A DNA stretch of 64,000 bases from Populus alba (taxonomy: Eukaryota; Streptophyta; Magnoliopsida; Malpighiales; Salicaceae): assembly GCF_005239225.2 (NCBI RefSeq), contig NC_133295.1, forward strand, positions 7,874,001 through 7,938,000, given 5' to 3'. This document shows, piece after piece, positions 31,858-44,281 of this stretch; position 1 is the first letter of the stretch; the number at the start of each line of letters is the position of its first letter. The notes under the pieces were generated by a model. That model did no database searches and was not told the origin of the DNA. It worked only from the letters and a program-made list of their open reading frames with translations. The position numbers and the translations under genes were made by a program.

Positions 31858-34214
31858 AGCATTCATTATTTTCAATAATCATTTGATATAGTAAAGATGA
31901 AGTTATTGGGATAAAAATATTTTGCATAGAAAGTTATATAATTATAATTATGAGAATTATTATTGCATTAAAGCATTATCCTTCAATGTTCTTAGTTAAT
32001 ATTATATTAAGATTAGATATTAATCACAACTATTAAAATCAATACATATTATGTTTTTTTTATAAAAAAAAAAAGTTATTTTCATATGTTGAGGTATAAG
32101 ATATACGTAGAGCTAAATATATAGTTACTTCTTTATTGACAAGTACACTAAACGAGCATGTATAAGGATCTTATATAAAGAGATTATTTGTGTCTATGAA
32201 AAGACACTTGTGACAGCTATGAAAGTGATCCTTAGTGTAAGCCCGAAGAAATAATAATAATAATAATAAAGTTCCATGTTAATAGATTATGAAAGAAAAG
32301 TAAAAAAGAGGACAATTAACTTCGGAATTAATATAAATAAAAGTCAAAGTGGGGTTAAATTGTAATATTTAAATTTTTGAAATTTAGGAAATAACCAAAA
32401 AAAATAAGAGATTTAAGGGGGTTATAATATAAAAAGCCAACCTCACCCTTTTATTTACAAAGGAGGCTGACAATCAACTATATAAAAAGGAGGGTTTCTT
32501 TAAAATCTTCTTGTCTTTCCTTTGAAATTGTGAGAAGATTTAGGGTTTAAGAGGTGGTGGAATTAGTTTATGAAGGAGAGAAACACCTAAACTCCAAATT
32601 AAAAGGGATTCAGGAGTAGAATTTAATTGTTTTTGCTACACGTGTGCAGCGTCGCGGTGAAAAATCCAATCTCATATTGGTATCTAATGTGGCATATATG
32701 GAGAGACAAAGAATTCTTGTCTTTTATCGGTGAAAAAATAAAATGGGGACTGATTGAGTATGGGGACTGATTGTATAAAGCAAAGGTATTGGCACCCCAA
32801 ATACGCCTTATCTAAGGTAAGTTGCATTGTTTTATTGTCTGATAAAATCACAGGTTTTGTCGTGTTTACTAATTGTTGGTTCGTCTATAGTTTAAGAAAA
32901 GTCCTTCTCGGTAAGGAGATATTTATCTTATTAGGTAAAACATAATTGTTCTAACGTTAACGAAAGAATTTAATATCCGGCATACGTCTTACGTATAAGG
33001 TCGTAACCCCAAATACTAAAACAAAATAAAAATATTTTTTTTTAATTTTTAAAATATTGGCCTAGTTCTCATAACTTTAATAAACTAGTTATTAAAACCA
33101 AAATGCATGTTAATACATATTTTTTTGAATTTTTGTTGCATGAAAATCTGATGTGAATTTTATTTTTTGGAGATACTTAGGCGTATGCATGAAAAAAAAA
33201 ATATTTTTTTTTATTTTTTTCAATGTTTTTAATGAAAACTAGATATTTTAATATTGAATTTGTATCTTTACGGTATAAAAATACAAACCGATACTAAGTA
33301 AAATTCAATAGAAAAATATGCAGGAAAATAACAGATTTTTTTAAAATAATTTTGAAAAAAAATATATATATATTTTTTTTATTTTATTTTTTCGGGGTTG
33401 GGCTGGACCTAGCCAACTCAGCCTAGTCATTAGTTTGGGCCAGTGACCCAACCAAGTTATCTATGCACGAATAATATTGGATGTAAGAATCACTCTCACA
33501 TGTTAAAACTATAATTGAATTTTTTGTAATTTTATAATCAAGCCCCCGGGGTAAATTGTAATCGAATCCCTTGAATTTAGCGTCATTTACAAAACAATCC
33601 TTGGTTCTAGATTCATGCGATTTGACCCTTAATTAATCAATAAACTTTTAATTTCTTCAATTTAACCCCTGATTTGGTCACTTTCGGCCCCTATATTTAC
33701 GCGGCTTTTCTGATTTAGTCTTCGGTTTAGGATTGTTGTAATAAAGTCCCTGATTGGCCATTAAACTTCAATAATCATGCAATTGAGCCCTGATTTGACC
33801 AAATCAACTCTTCAAAATTATAACTTGACCCTAGAACTTTAATTTCTTCCAATAAAAGCCTAAATTGACTTAAAAATCATTTTTTCTTTCATTCAAACCC
33901 TTCATAAACTCAATAAACCCTTGATAAAATTTAATTGAGTCCATAAAGATCCGATTTTAGACTTTTCTTTCTCAAATTGAATTTTTCTTATCCATAGGGT
34001 TGTCATCAATCAAAAATATACTATCAAATTTCAATTCTTGCATTTTCTAACCTTCTCAACCAATTTCTGGCTATTTTATGGGCATTTAACATCCTTTTCT
34101 CACTCCTATTATTTTTTGGATTTCTTATATATATATTATTTATTTGTGTGGAAACCCAAAAATGGGTAACAATAGTTTTAAAACAAGTTAGGGAAAAAAA
34201 TGGATTAAGGTTCT

Positions 34215-35799
34215 TGATTAGTACTTAAAAGTGCATGTTTATCAAGGTTTTATATCATCATTTTGCACTTGAAGTATCAATAACTCCTTAACTAAAGCAT
34301 GTTTTATAATAACAAGTTTGATACTATAAGATACCTTAATTTATGGTAAATTTCATCTTAAATGCAGGCCTATCACATAAATAAAAGGATTAAATTATGA
34401 GTTTAAGTATTGAAAGTGAAAGGACAAAGCGATGGCCAAACTTATAAAAGAGATGTTGGTGCAGTCCGAACCGGAACATTGCTCGGTAATTGGACCATAT
34501 CTAGAGCTCTAGATCTCGGATTTAGGTCCATTTTATATGAATAGAAAGGTAAAACAAAGTCCTACAACTTTCATGGGAGCCCAAGATTTAAAAGGCCGTT
34601 TTGAAGTCCAAATTGAAGGAACAACGAAGAAGTCCGAAGTTGTCCTGCAGCCCAGACACTGTTTAGTGTTCAGCCCATATTTTGAGTTCTAGAAGTCCAA
34701 ATCACCTCTTTTTTTTTTTGTTGGAAAGCTGAGACAATTTCCTAGCACATTCCTGAGTATTCTGGGCAAATTATGATGTCAGCAATGATGTTTTGTTTAG
34801 ACAAGAAGATAAGGATTGTCACCAAAGTCAAGATGTGGCCACTCACTCATCAATTAGTCAACAAATCAATAGTTCCAAATTTTGGCCTATAAAAGGAGGC
34901 ACTTACCATGTATTGAGGCATCTTGGTTTCCAGATCAAGATCATGCTCTTTCTTTCTCTCTTTGTATTGCTTATGTTTTGCTTTCATTAATATCAAGTTT
35001 ATGCACTTCATTTCCTTTCCTTTACTTAGTTAACTTCTTTCTCATTTATGTTCTTATCTTGTTCATTTATGTTTCTTTCTTTCACTATGTTTAGCTAAGT
35101 TAATTTATGTCAAGGTGAAAAGGGTACACTAATGGTATAAGAATAAGTATAATATAAACTTAACGTGGACCTTAACGTTGGATACTAACATGTTTTATAT
35201 TTGTTATCTTGTTCACTTTTAATACTTTGCTTGTTAAATGGTTAATCTAGATTTATGTTGTATAACACTTGGTACAACAAATACCTGACACTTTTATAGC
35301 CCATACTGTATGGTATAACCGACACCTGAGCTATGAAAGGAACTTGATTTGTTGTTAACATAACTTATAATCATGAATGCCTGCCAACATTTACAAGTAT
35401 TAGCTTTATTCGAATAAGATAACTAATGTAATCATGTTAACAATTTATAATCTGATTGGAACCTCCTTTATGTGTGGTTTTCAATTGAGTAATAAGAGTT
35501 TATACTATACTTGTTTGAAGTACCATTAGTGGATCCTCTAACCTTGACATTTGGTTTTATCATTGTTTAATCCTTACATTAATCTTCCAACTGAAAGTTC
35601 TCATTAATTTCTTCCTCCTCTTCTTTATTATTGTTATTATTATTATTATTATTTGTTCATAAACTCAGTATATAGGCTGGAAACCTGTGACCCGATCTTT
35701 TATATCATTCTCAAGTATAACAACGCCACGTACTGAATATTATTATTATTATTACCATTACTACTACTACTACTACTACTACTATTGTTATTATTATCG

Positions 35800-35830
<31 letters not shown>

Positions 35831-35949
35831 GTTGTTATTTATAATTTATACAATTAACCTCTCTGTGGTTTGACCCCGGTCTTGCCGGGTTATTTATTAC
35901 TTCGACACTCCTACACTTGGGAGAAGACATCAAGCTTTTGGTCGTGTCA
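34215..35949 (+). repeat. Athila solo LTR with perfect 5-bp target duplication GTTCT
   Basis: A full 1735-bp LTR, TGATTAGTACTTAAAAG to GGTCGTGTCA, is flanked by GTTCT at 34210-34214 and 35950-35954. No primer site or internal sequence follows. This is the product expected when the two LTRs of an inserted element recombine and delete the body. It includes the microsatellite block (ATT near 35635, CTA near 35760, TTG near 35803-35829) with the intervening segment also seen at 15380-15500. Confidence 0.93.
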
Positions 35950-35954
35950 GTTCT

Positions 35955-36423
35955 TAGGGAAGAAATAGGGGAAAATGCAATTTCATGTGGGATTGAGTTA
36001 ATTGGGGTATTATGGGCTTAAAAGTGTGAAAATATGGAAAACATTCGAAAAACATCACGGTGGCATGTGTTATAGGTGGTTGGCCAAAGTAAGAAGAAAA
36101 TAGAAAATATCTATGAATTGAATTAATGATATAAATTGCATTTTGATAAAGTCATGGTAGTATATGTGATTTCATACTGGCTTGATATTTTATTCCATAG
36201 ATGTATTAAATGCAACCTTAAGAAAAAAAGGCACCAAGGAAAAACAATTATAGAAATTTGATAAATCATTAATGAAATTTGTTATGTAATGGTGAGATGG
36301 TTTTGTGATTAAGATGATTGAAATATTATCTTTGATTTAAAAAGGTGTTGTTGATTATGAATGACGAATAGGCAACGTGAAATTAAATGGAATTTTAAAA
36401 GGAAATTATGTTTCTTTCTATAC
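35955..36423. other. Unclassified sequence between LTRs
   Basis: No gene or repeat recognised. It is probably the same host sequence that lies left of the solo LTR (before 34210). Confidence 0.35.
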
Positions 36424-37177
36424 TGATGCGAACCTCGTGATCATGTGGTCACGCAACTAACAATCAAGATTGTAATCTGATCCCGGAAAGCTTAAATAGA
36501 TCTGATAGAAGTGTGACACAATGAAAACCTGCCCCAAGGCACCAATACTATTGGATTGATTAGAATGACGTCATGAAGCCAGTTAATCTTCGATAAGTTA
36601 GATTCAGTTTGTTCAAGAACTTAAGAATGTAAGAATCACTCTTACACGTTAAAACTGAAAAATTCAGAAGTAATAATCATCAAAACTGCTAAAACTTTAG
36701 ATTAAATGAGTTTAAATAGTTCTTGAAAAATTAACCCTAATGGACCCTTTATGTGGACTTATATGAGGTCCACTCAAAACTGACCCAAAACCTTAAACTA
36801 AAAAGCCCATAACTTAATCTAATTATGCCTTAGATCCTAACTCAAAACAAATTATTAATTAATCCCAAACATGAAAGAAAGTAATAAAAATAATTAACTT
36901 GTTATTAAATACCACTAACCCTTATTTCCTTGTGCAGCTAGGATGAATAAGGAATCCTTACCACACTTGGAGATTATATGGCATCTCATTAAACATCCTT
37001 GTGGAACTAGAAAATTCCCAAAACTAGTTGTCACATCCTTGTAGGAAAAGAATCCTTCCAAATAGAAAGTCCACAAGTCAAAAGGAAATAAATGACAAAA
37101 TTCATACACCCTCTAGTGACCAGTATTGCGGTGGCTTCCTGAACTCTGATTGACCTGAAAGTTTAGCCCAAGGTTGG
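36424..37177 (-). repeat. R-family LTR, truncated
   Basis: It begins with the R terminus (TGATGCGAACCTCGTGATCA on the plus strand) and aligns with the array copies to AGCCCAAGG near 37173, then meets an Athila LTR. The U3 end is missing. Confidence 0.85.
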
Positions 37178-38462
37178 TGATTAGTACTTAAAAGTGCATT
37201 TTTATCAAGGTTTTATATTATCATATTGCACTTAAGTATCATTAAATTCTCTAACTTAAGCATGTTTTATAATAACAAGTCTGATAACATAAGATATCTT
37301 TAATTTAAGGTAAATGCTCATTTTGAATGCAAACATAGATTGATTCATGTGTTTAAATATTGCAAGTGAAAAGATAAAGAGAGGGCTAAGCTTAAAAAAG
37401 AGATGTCGATTCAATTCAAACTAGAACATCATTCGGTTATTGGATCATAACTAGAGCTGTAGAACATAGATTTAGGTCTGGTTTATATGGATGGAAAACT
37501 AAGATATATGCCTAAGCCTTTCATGAGAATCCAAGATTCATAACGACCATTTTCAAGTTCAAATTGTAGAAACAAAAGAGAAGTTGGAATCTGCCATGCA
37601 GCCAAGACATTGTTCAGTGTTCAGCCTATATCTCGAGTTCTAGAAGTTCAAATGAGCTCATTCTTGTTTTGTTAGAAAGCTAAGATAAATTCCCAGAACT
37701 TTTAGGAGACTATCTATTCAAATTATAACATTAGCAATGATGTTTTATTCAAACAAGAAGATAATGGTTGTCACCAAGTCAAGAGGTGGTCACCCACTCA
37801 ATAATTACTTATATAATCAATAGTTTTGAATTTTAGCCTATAAAATGAGGCATTTGCCATATATTTAGACATCCTGGTTTCCAGATCAAGATCATATTCT
37901 TGGTTTCTTTCTTTGTATTTTTTTAATGTTTAAGTTTTGCTTTCATTAATCTCTTGTTTATGCTTTTCATCATACCTTTTTTCTTATCTAGTTTATTTAT
38001 GTTTATCTTCTTCACAATGTTTAGCTAAGTTTATTATGTCAAGGTGTATAGGTTTCACTAATGGTGTTAGAATAAGTATAATATAAACTCAACATAGACT
38101 TCAATGTTTATATCTAAGAAAGTTTGTTATTAACATGTCTTATCTTTTTACCTTATTAATTCGTAATACCTTGCTTGTTAAATGATTAATCTAGATTTGT
38201 GTTGTACAACCCTTGGTACAACAAGTACTCGACATTTCATAGCCTACTATATGGTATAATCGACACCTGTGCTATGAAAGAAACTTGATTTGTTGTTAAC
38301 ATAAGTTAACATCATGAATTCCTGACAATATTTAAAAGTATAGTGTTACTAAAATAATATAATTAATATGATCATGTTAAAAATTTATAATGAACTATTA
38401 AGGATAAAACATCTGATTGGAATCTCCTTTGTGTGTGGTTTCTAATTGATTAATAAAAAGAG
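37178..38462 (+). repeat. Athila LTR, truncated at its 3' end
   Basis: It starts TGATTAGTACTTAAAAG and follows the Athila LTR through TAGCTAAGTTTATTATGTCAAGG and TTGTACAACCCTTGGTACAAC to ATTGATTAATAAAAAG, where an R LTR begins. The microsatellite block and the GTGTCA end are absent. Confidence 0.83.
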
Positions 38463-39226
38463 TGATGCGAATCTCGTGATCACATGGTCACGCAACCCAA
38501 ACGCAAAGACATCAATTCCCGGAAAGCCAAGTCAATAAGGTTTGATAGTAGTGTGACACAAAGATAACTTGTACCTAGGTATTAGCACTATTGGAAACAG
38601 AAACCCCCACCCAACGAATATTGATTTGCAAACGAGAGATATAAGGATGACGCCACAAAGACAATTGTTCTTAGATATGTCGTTTTGCAGTTCTTTAGAG
38701 AACCATGGATGGGAGATTATCTCACCAACACACACACACACACACACATACAAAGTGCGATAAACAATAAGTTTTATTAATATGAATTGTCTAACTTACA
38801 TGTCTGGTTATGCCTTTATATATACTCACTCTAGACTTAAAAATAAACCCTAATAGACCCCCTTTAGGTGGACTTATATGAAACCCACTTACAATTGATC
38901 CAAATAAGTAATAATAACCCAAAGAATAAGAAGAAAATAATACAAATCCAAAAATTATCATCCTAAATATGCTACAATCAGATTTGTCACCATTAAAAAG
39001 TCCCAAATAGACTAGGAAGTCTGATCTGAAGGTAGAATTTATGCTGAAGTCTTCTTTTCTTTTTTTGTAGCTAGGATGAATAAGGAATCCTTATAAAAAA
39101 AAGATTCTGAAATATTTATGAATCCTTGCCACACATGAAAACTATGTTGCAGCCCATTAAAGATCTTAGGAGAATTAGTAGATTCCCAAAATAAGATGAT
39201 ACATCCATTTAGGAAAAGAATCCTAG
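38463..39226 (-). repeat. R-family LTR, diverged and truncated
   Basis: It starts TGATGCGAATCTCGTGATCA and shares R landmarks through GGAATCCTTATAAAAAAAAG and CATTTAGGAAAAGAATCCTA. It holds a CA microsatellite at 38727-38748. It stops at the LINE near 39226. Confidence 0.82.
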
Positions 39227-40185
39227 CCAAAATATGCGTTCCGGTATGGGTTAAGCTCTATAATGTTCCTCTCGAGTATTGGACTGTTAAGGGGTTGAGT
39301 TGTGTAGCGAGTGCTATTGGGGTTCCCCTTCATGCTAACCTTACTACATTGTTGCGTAAAAGGCTTAGCTACACAAGAGTTTGCGTTGAGATAGAAGATT
39401 CGAAAATGCTGGTGAAGGAATACGACCTTCGCTGTCCAAATGGGTTATTCATAACAATTTCGGCGGATTATGAATGGATACCTTCAAGGTGCAATAATTG
39501 CAATGTCTTTGGACATACCACAACGATATGTGCTACCAATAAAGTTGATGATCGTACAATGGGGGCAGAGGGCAAAAGGAAAATAGGAGTTGTGAACTCT
39601 AAACCTGCAGATAATAAGCAGAATCAGCTTCAATGGTAGTTGGTAAACGAAAAGGGTGTTACGATTGGTGAGAATGATTGTTTGGCATCTAAAGAACTTA
39701 ATTGTAATGAGAATGGTTGTTTAGCATCTGCTTTACATATTGTTGATTGTAATACGAATGAAACTGCGACATCAGATGTGCCCAATGCTGGTTGTTATGA
39801 AGATGAAAATCCTACCTCTCCTCTTGTTTTGAAGAGCTTACGAGCAGACATGGTGTCGGAGGAAGGGGATGCATGTACTTCTTTAGTTCAAAGTTCAACC
39901 ATCTGTAATACAATTGCTTATGCAACCATGAACCCTGTTAGTCATGAGGTGAATGTTGATATTGGAGATGTGGGAGGTGATACAGGTAAGGAAGATGATG
40001 ATAAGGAGTCGACGTCACTGATCCCAACAAGTCCGCAAAGTCCGATTTCTTCTGACGGGGAAACTTTTATTAATCAGTTAACTAGCAAGGCTAGAGACTC
40101 TCCAGAGAAAAAGAAAACGGGTTCTCCAGGCTTTTCAAAGAAGAGTAAGAAATTTGGCTCCTCGAGGGGGGGTAAGTCAAGGTAA
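39227..40185 (+). pseudogene. LINE ORF1 (DUF4283/CCHC type), N-terminally truncated
   Basis: The translation has VPVWVKLYNVPLEYWTVKGL and VGVPLHAN-like text (here IGVPLHANLTTLL) typical of plant L1 ORF1 proteins, then a CCHC knuckle CNNCNVFGHTTTIC near 39490-39535. A TAG at 39637-39639 splits the frame; the second half (39640-40185) is an acidic, Ser-rich tail ending GGKSR. ORF1 proteins bind element RNA. The N-terminal DUF4283 part is absent because R-LTR sequence abuts it. Confidence 0.82.
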
Positions 40186-40223
40186 TCAGTGTGTTGCTGT
40201 TTGGTACTCCTCTCTATTTCCCT

Positions 40224-40670
40224 ATGATTATTGGATGTTGGAATGTTAGAGGTTTGAATGATCCCATAAAGCATTCAGAACTGCGTCAGCTCATCCATCA
40301 AGAGAGGATGGTCTTTTTTGGTTTGGTTGAAACTCGAGTTAGAGACAGGAATAAAGATAATGTTTCGCAACTTCTTCTGCATAATTGGTCATTCTTGTAT
40401 AATTATGATTTCTCTTGTCGTGGTCGTATTTGGGTTTGTTGGAATGTTGATTTGGTGAAGGTGGATGTTCTGGGAATGTCAGACCAGGCTATCCATGTTT
40501 CTGTCATGATATTAGCTACCAATATCTGTTTTAATACTTCAATCATTTACGGAGACAATAATGCATCCTTACGTGAGGCTTTATGGTCTGATATTGTGAG
40601 TCGTAGTGATGGATGGGAGTCAACCCCATGGATTCTTATGAGAGACTTTAATGCTATCCGCAACTAGTCA
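40224..40670 (+). pseudogene. LINE ORF2 endonuclease domain (truncated)
   Basis: From MIIGCWNVRGLNDP the frame encodes an APE-type endonuclease: the WNVRGL opening, LVETRV with the metal-binding Glu, and WILMRDFNAIRN, where the usual Gly before the catalytic DFN is Arg. The frame ends at a TAG (40665-40667) just before the R-LTR piece. The C-terminal part of the endonuclease is missing. The family nicks target DNA to prime reverse transcription. Confidence 0.84.
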
Positions 40671-40679
40671 GAGAGGTTA

Positions 40680-40931
40680 TGATACGGTTCAGCCGTGTGA
40701 TACGACCCAAGTAAGGTCAGATTCGGATTTTGGCGTCAAAAGCGCAACAGTCCAGGTTTACGGCAACAGTCATAATTTTCAATCCGACCGTTGGACTGGG
40801 CTAATATTTTATATGGACTCTCCAGACATATCTTACTACCTTGGGTTAAAATTGCAGGTCAATCGGAGTTCGGAAAGGCACCCCAATACTGGTCAACAAA
40901 GGCTGTATGGATTTTGTTATTTACTTCAATT
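40680..40931 (+). repeat. R-LTR 5' fragment inside the LINE
   Basis: It starts exactly at the LTR terminus TGATACGGTTCAGCC and covers the first 252 bp or so, ending at GTTATTTACTTC where LINE sequence resumes far downstream. An R insertion followed by a deletion from within the LTR into the LINE RT domain explains this. Confidence 0.85.
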
Positions 40932-42071
40932 CATATGATAAAAAATGTACTCACAGAGTTTCAAGTTCTATCAGGTCTATATCCACATCCAAACAAAAGT
41001 GACATCTTCTTGAGCGGTCCGTTAGGTGCTGAGAGGGAACAGATTATCAGTATTCTTGGGTTTAGAGAGGGGGAGCTTCCTATGAAATATTTGGGAGTGC
41101 CTCTTATCTTGTCCAAACTAAAGGCTGTTAATTGTAAGGGCCTCGTGGATCGAATTACGGCTAAAGTTCGACATTGGATCTGCAGAACACTCTCTTTCGC
41201 AAGGCGAGTACAACTGATTAACTCAGTCTTATTCTCCATCCAGGTCTATTGGGCATCTCTATTCCTATTACCTGGGGAAGTAGTGAAAAATGTTGAACAA
41301 GATTGCCTTGTTGAAACATATTTGGAACTTATGTAATGACTCAGATGGCTCAATCTGGTCTACTTGGATCAGATCCAATCTCTTGCGAGGTTGGAGAATT
41401 CCTATCACTCATGCTATTGGCTGGCACCCCATTATAGAAGCTATTCCTTCCACATCTACTCCTAAGGGGCAAAAGGATGGGATTGTTTGGTTGGATTCGC
41501 CAAATCAGAGTTTCTCGGTCAAAGTAGCTTGGGAACAACTAAGAATTCATCATCAAATGGTTGATTGGCATGACATCGTGTGGTTCAAGAATGCTGTCCC
41601 AAGACATGCATTTCTTCTTTGGGTGGCTATCCAACGGAAACTCTCAACGCAGGATAGACTTCATCGGTTTGGTATTCATGGTCCCAATAGGTGCTCACTC
41701 TGTCTCCGCAATAATGAAGATCACAACCACTTGTTCTTTGAATGCTCCTTTGCGAAAGCATTATGGTGGAATGTTTGTGACAGATGCGACATTCCAAGAA
41801 TGAAAAAAAGCTTGGATGAATGGATTCGATTGGCCACTGTCTCTTGGCATGGCAAAAGTTTCGTCAACTGGGTTTCGCAGCTATAGTGTATTGTATCTGG
41901 CAAGAACGGAACGCAAGGATCTTTGCAGATGTATCTAAAGCTTCGAATTTGGTGTTTGATCAAATCAAATGTATCATTCGCAATAAGCTTGTTTTGATGA
42001 GGAATGTTCAACAAACAGATGAAAACATAAGGATCCAAAGACTTTGGAGGTTCAATAACAAGGACTCTTAA
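40932..42071 (+). pseudogene. LINE ORF2 RT C-terminus and zf-RVT domain
   Basis: Across several frames the sequence encodes the end of the RT (LSGLYPHPNKSDIFLSG, MKYLGVPLILSKL, RRVQLINSVLFSIQVYW) and the zf-RVT region (WFKNAVPRHAFLLWVAIQRK, RCSLCLRNNEDHNHLFFECSFA), then CIWQERNARIFADVSK to the end near 42071. The catalytic box of the RT is not present. Frameshifts occur near 41320 and 41880. Confidence 0.85.
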
Positions 42072-42109
42072 TTTGATGTTTAGCTGGTTGTTTTTGTACC
42101 CCTAGCATA

Positions 42110-43456
42110 TGATACGGTTCAGCCGTGTGATACGACCTAAGTAAGGTCAGATTCGGATTTTGGCGTCAAAAGCGCAACAGTCCAGGTTTACGGCAACAGT
42201 CATAATTTTCAATCCGACCGTTGGACCGGGCTAATATTTTATGTGGACTCTCCAGACATATCTTACTACCTTGGGTTAACATTGCAGGTCAATCGGAGTT
42301 CGGGAAGGCACCCCAATACTGGTCAACAGAGGATGTACGGATTTTGTTATTTACTTCCATTTGACTTGTGGACTTCCTATTTGATTAGGATTCTTTTCCT
42401 CCAAGGATGTGGGAGCTGGTTTAGGGAATTTCCTAGTTCCACAAGGATCTTTAATGAGTTGCAATATAATCTCCTAGTGTGGCAAGGATTCATTAATGTT
42501 TCAGAATCCTTTTCTTATAAGGACTCCTTATTCATCTTAGCTACACAAGGAAAGAAGGGCTGGTGGTATTTTTTTTTTTTGGTAAGCTGACTTATGTATT
42601 AAAAGAAAATGATACAAAGAATATAATGGGCATACCCAAGATTTACAATGAGGACAGAAACGAAAACCAACAAATGGCTACAGGCTAGCCACAACAAAAC
42701 AAAAACTTGGACCAACTAGATATGCTAGGGGTACAAAAACAACCAGCTAAACATCAAATTAAGAGTCCATGTTATTGACCCTCCAAAGTCTTTGGATCCT
42801 TATGTTTTCATCTGTTTGTTGAACATTCCTTATCAAAACAAGCTTATCGCGAATGATACATTCGATTTGATCAAAAACCAAATTCGAAGCTTTAGACACA
42901 TCTGCAAAGATCCTTGCATTCCGTTCTTGCCAGATACAATACACTGTAGCTGCGAAACCCACCCAGGGCTGGTGGTATTTAATGACAAGTTACTTATTTT
43001 TATTATTTTCTTTCATGTTTGGGCTTAATTAATAGTTTGTTTTCAGCTAGGATCCAAGGCTTGTTTGGATCAGGTTGTGGGCTTTTTAGTTTAGGGTTTT
43101 GGGCCAGTTTTGAGTGGACCTCATATAAGTCCATATAAGAGGTCCATTAGGGTTAATTTTTCAAGAACTATTTAAACTCATGTAAGCCACAATTTCGGCA
43201 GCTTTGATGATTATTATTCTGAATTTTTCAGTTTTAACGTGTGAGAGTGATTCTAGCATTCTTCAGTTCTTGAACGAACTGAATGTGCCTTATCGAAGAT
43301 TAACTGGCTTCGTGGCGTCATTCTACTCATTCCAATAGTGTTGGTGCCTTGGGGCAGGTTCCCATTGTGTCGCACTCATATCAGACCTATTTCGGCTTTC
43401 CGGGATCAGATCTCAATCTTGATTGTGGGTTGCGTGATCACGAGGTTCGCATCAGT
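42110..43456 (+). repeat. R-family LTR interrupted by a LINE insertion
   Basis: TGATACGGTTCAGCC to GGTTCGCATCA; about 938 bp once the LINE (42572-42964) and one copy of its duplication are discounted. It follows the LINE truncated at 42109. Confidence 0.9.
42572..42964 (-). mobile_element. 5'-truncated LINE insertion with 16-bp target duplication
   Basis: A minus-strand LINE 3' end, with its poly(A) tail seen as a T run at 42572-42580, extends into ORF2 at GFAATVYCIWQERN. AGGGCTGGTGGTATTT occurs on both sides (42556-42571 and 42965-42980), a target-site duplication typical of target-primed reverse transcription. It lies inside an R LTR. Confidence 0.93.
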
Positions 43457-43580
43457 TGGTATCAAGTGATTCTTGCATTCTTCAGTTCTTGAACGAACTG
43501 AATCTGACTTATCGAAGATTAACTGGCTTCGTGGCGTCATTCTACTCATTCCAATAGTGTTGGTGCCTTGGGGCAGGTTC

Positions 43581-44057
43581 TTTTTTTTTTTTTTGGTAAG
43601 CTGACTTATGTATTAAAAGAAAATGATACAAAGAATATAATGGGCATACCCAAGATTTACAATGAGGACAGAAACGAAAACCAACAAATGGCTACAGGCT
43701 AGCCACAACAAAACAAAAACTTGGACCAACTAGATATGCTAGGGGTACAAAAACAACCAGCTAAACATCAAATTAAGAGTCCATGTTATTGACCCTCCAA
43801 AGTCTTTGGATCCTTATGTTTTCATCTGTTTGTTGAACATTCCTCATCAAAACAAGCTTATCGCGAATGATACATTCGATTTGATCAAAAACCAAATTCG
43901 AAGCTTTAGACACATCTGCAAAGATCCTTGCATTCCGTTCTTGCCAGATACAATACACTGTAGCTGCGAAACCCAGTTTACGAGAAAAGTTGACGAAACT
44001 TTTTCCATGCCAAGAGACAGTGGCCAATCGAATCCATTCATCCAAGCTTTTTGTCAT
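43581..44057 (-). mobile_element. Second 5'-truncated LINE insertion with 15-bp target duplication
   Basis: The same LINE family and orientation as the insertion at 42572 but longer, reaching MTKSLDEWIRLATVSWHGKS in ORF2. The T run at 43581-43594 marks the poly(A) tail. CCTTGGGGCAGGTTC is present at 43566-43580 and 44058-44072. It sits in a 219-bp U5 unit of the R element. Confidence 0.93.
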
Positions 44058-44281
44058 CCTTGGGGCAGGTTCCCATTGTGTCGCACTCATATCAGACCTA
44101 TTTCTGCTTTCCGGGATCAGATCTCAATCTTGATTGTGGGTTGCGTGATCACGAGGTTCGCATCAGTTGGTATCAAGTGATTCTTGCATTCTTCAGTTCT
44201 TGAACGAACTGAATCTGACTTATCGAAGATTAACTGGCTTCGTGGCGTCATTCTACTCATTCCAATAGTGTTGGTGCCTTG

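Larger units (their letters stand above)
30561..34209. other. Decayed intergenic DNA with microsatellites, no gene
   Basis: No supported gene. An ATT tract lies at 31269-31331 and an AT tract at 31831-31857. GGTGTTTGG motifs at 31108 and 31335 resemble ends of small non-autonomous transposons, but no matching inverted repeat was confirmed. A CTATATAAAAAGG box at 32479 lies in LTR-like sequence. From 33530 to 33990 repeated phrases such as AATTTAACCCCTGATTTGG and TTGAGCCCTGATTTGACC indicate an old LTR-type repeat on the opposite strand. A direct repeat of GGGGACTGATTG occurs at 32744 and 32762. Confidence 0.5.
39227..42109 (+). mobile_element. L1-type LINE, broken by an R-LTR fragment and a deletion
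   Basis: Plus-strand order: ORF1 with its zinc knuckle, ORF2 endonuclease, an intrusive R-LTR piece (40680-40931), the end of the RT domain and the zf-RVT domain, then 3' sequence that stops exactly where an R LTR starts at 42110. The RT catalytic core is deleted and ORF1 lacks its N-terminus. The two short LINE insertions nearby carry the same 3' end and extend beyond it to a poly(A) tail. Confidence 0.87.

Noticed and set aside
34882..35094. Frame shared by the LTRs at 3992-4270 and 34882-35094
   Set aside because: The similarity reflects LTR homology; the peptide is a hydrophobic low-complexity string with no family.
38532..38763. Short overlapping frames on both strands
   Set aside because: They lie in an R LTR and are partly the CA microsatellite.
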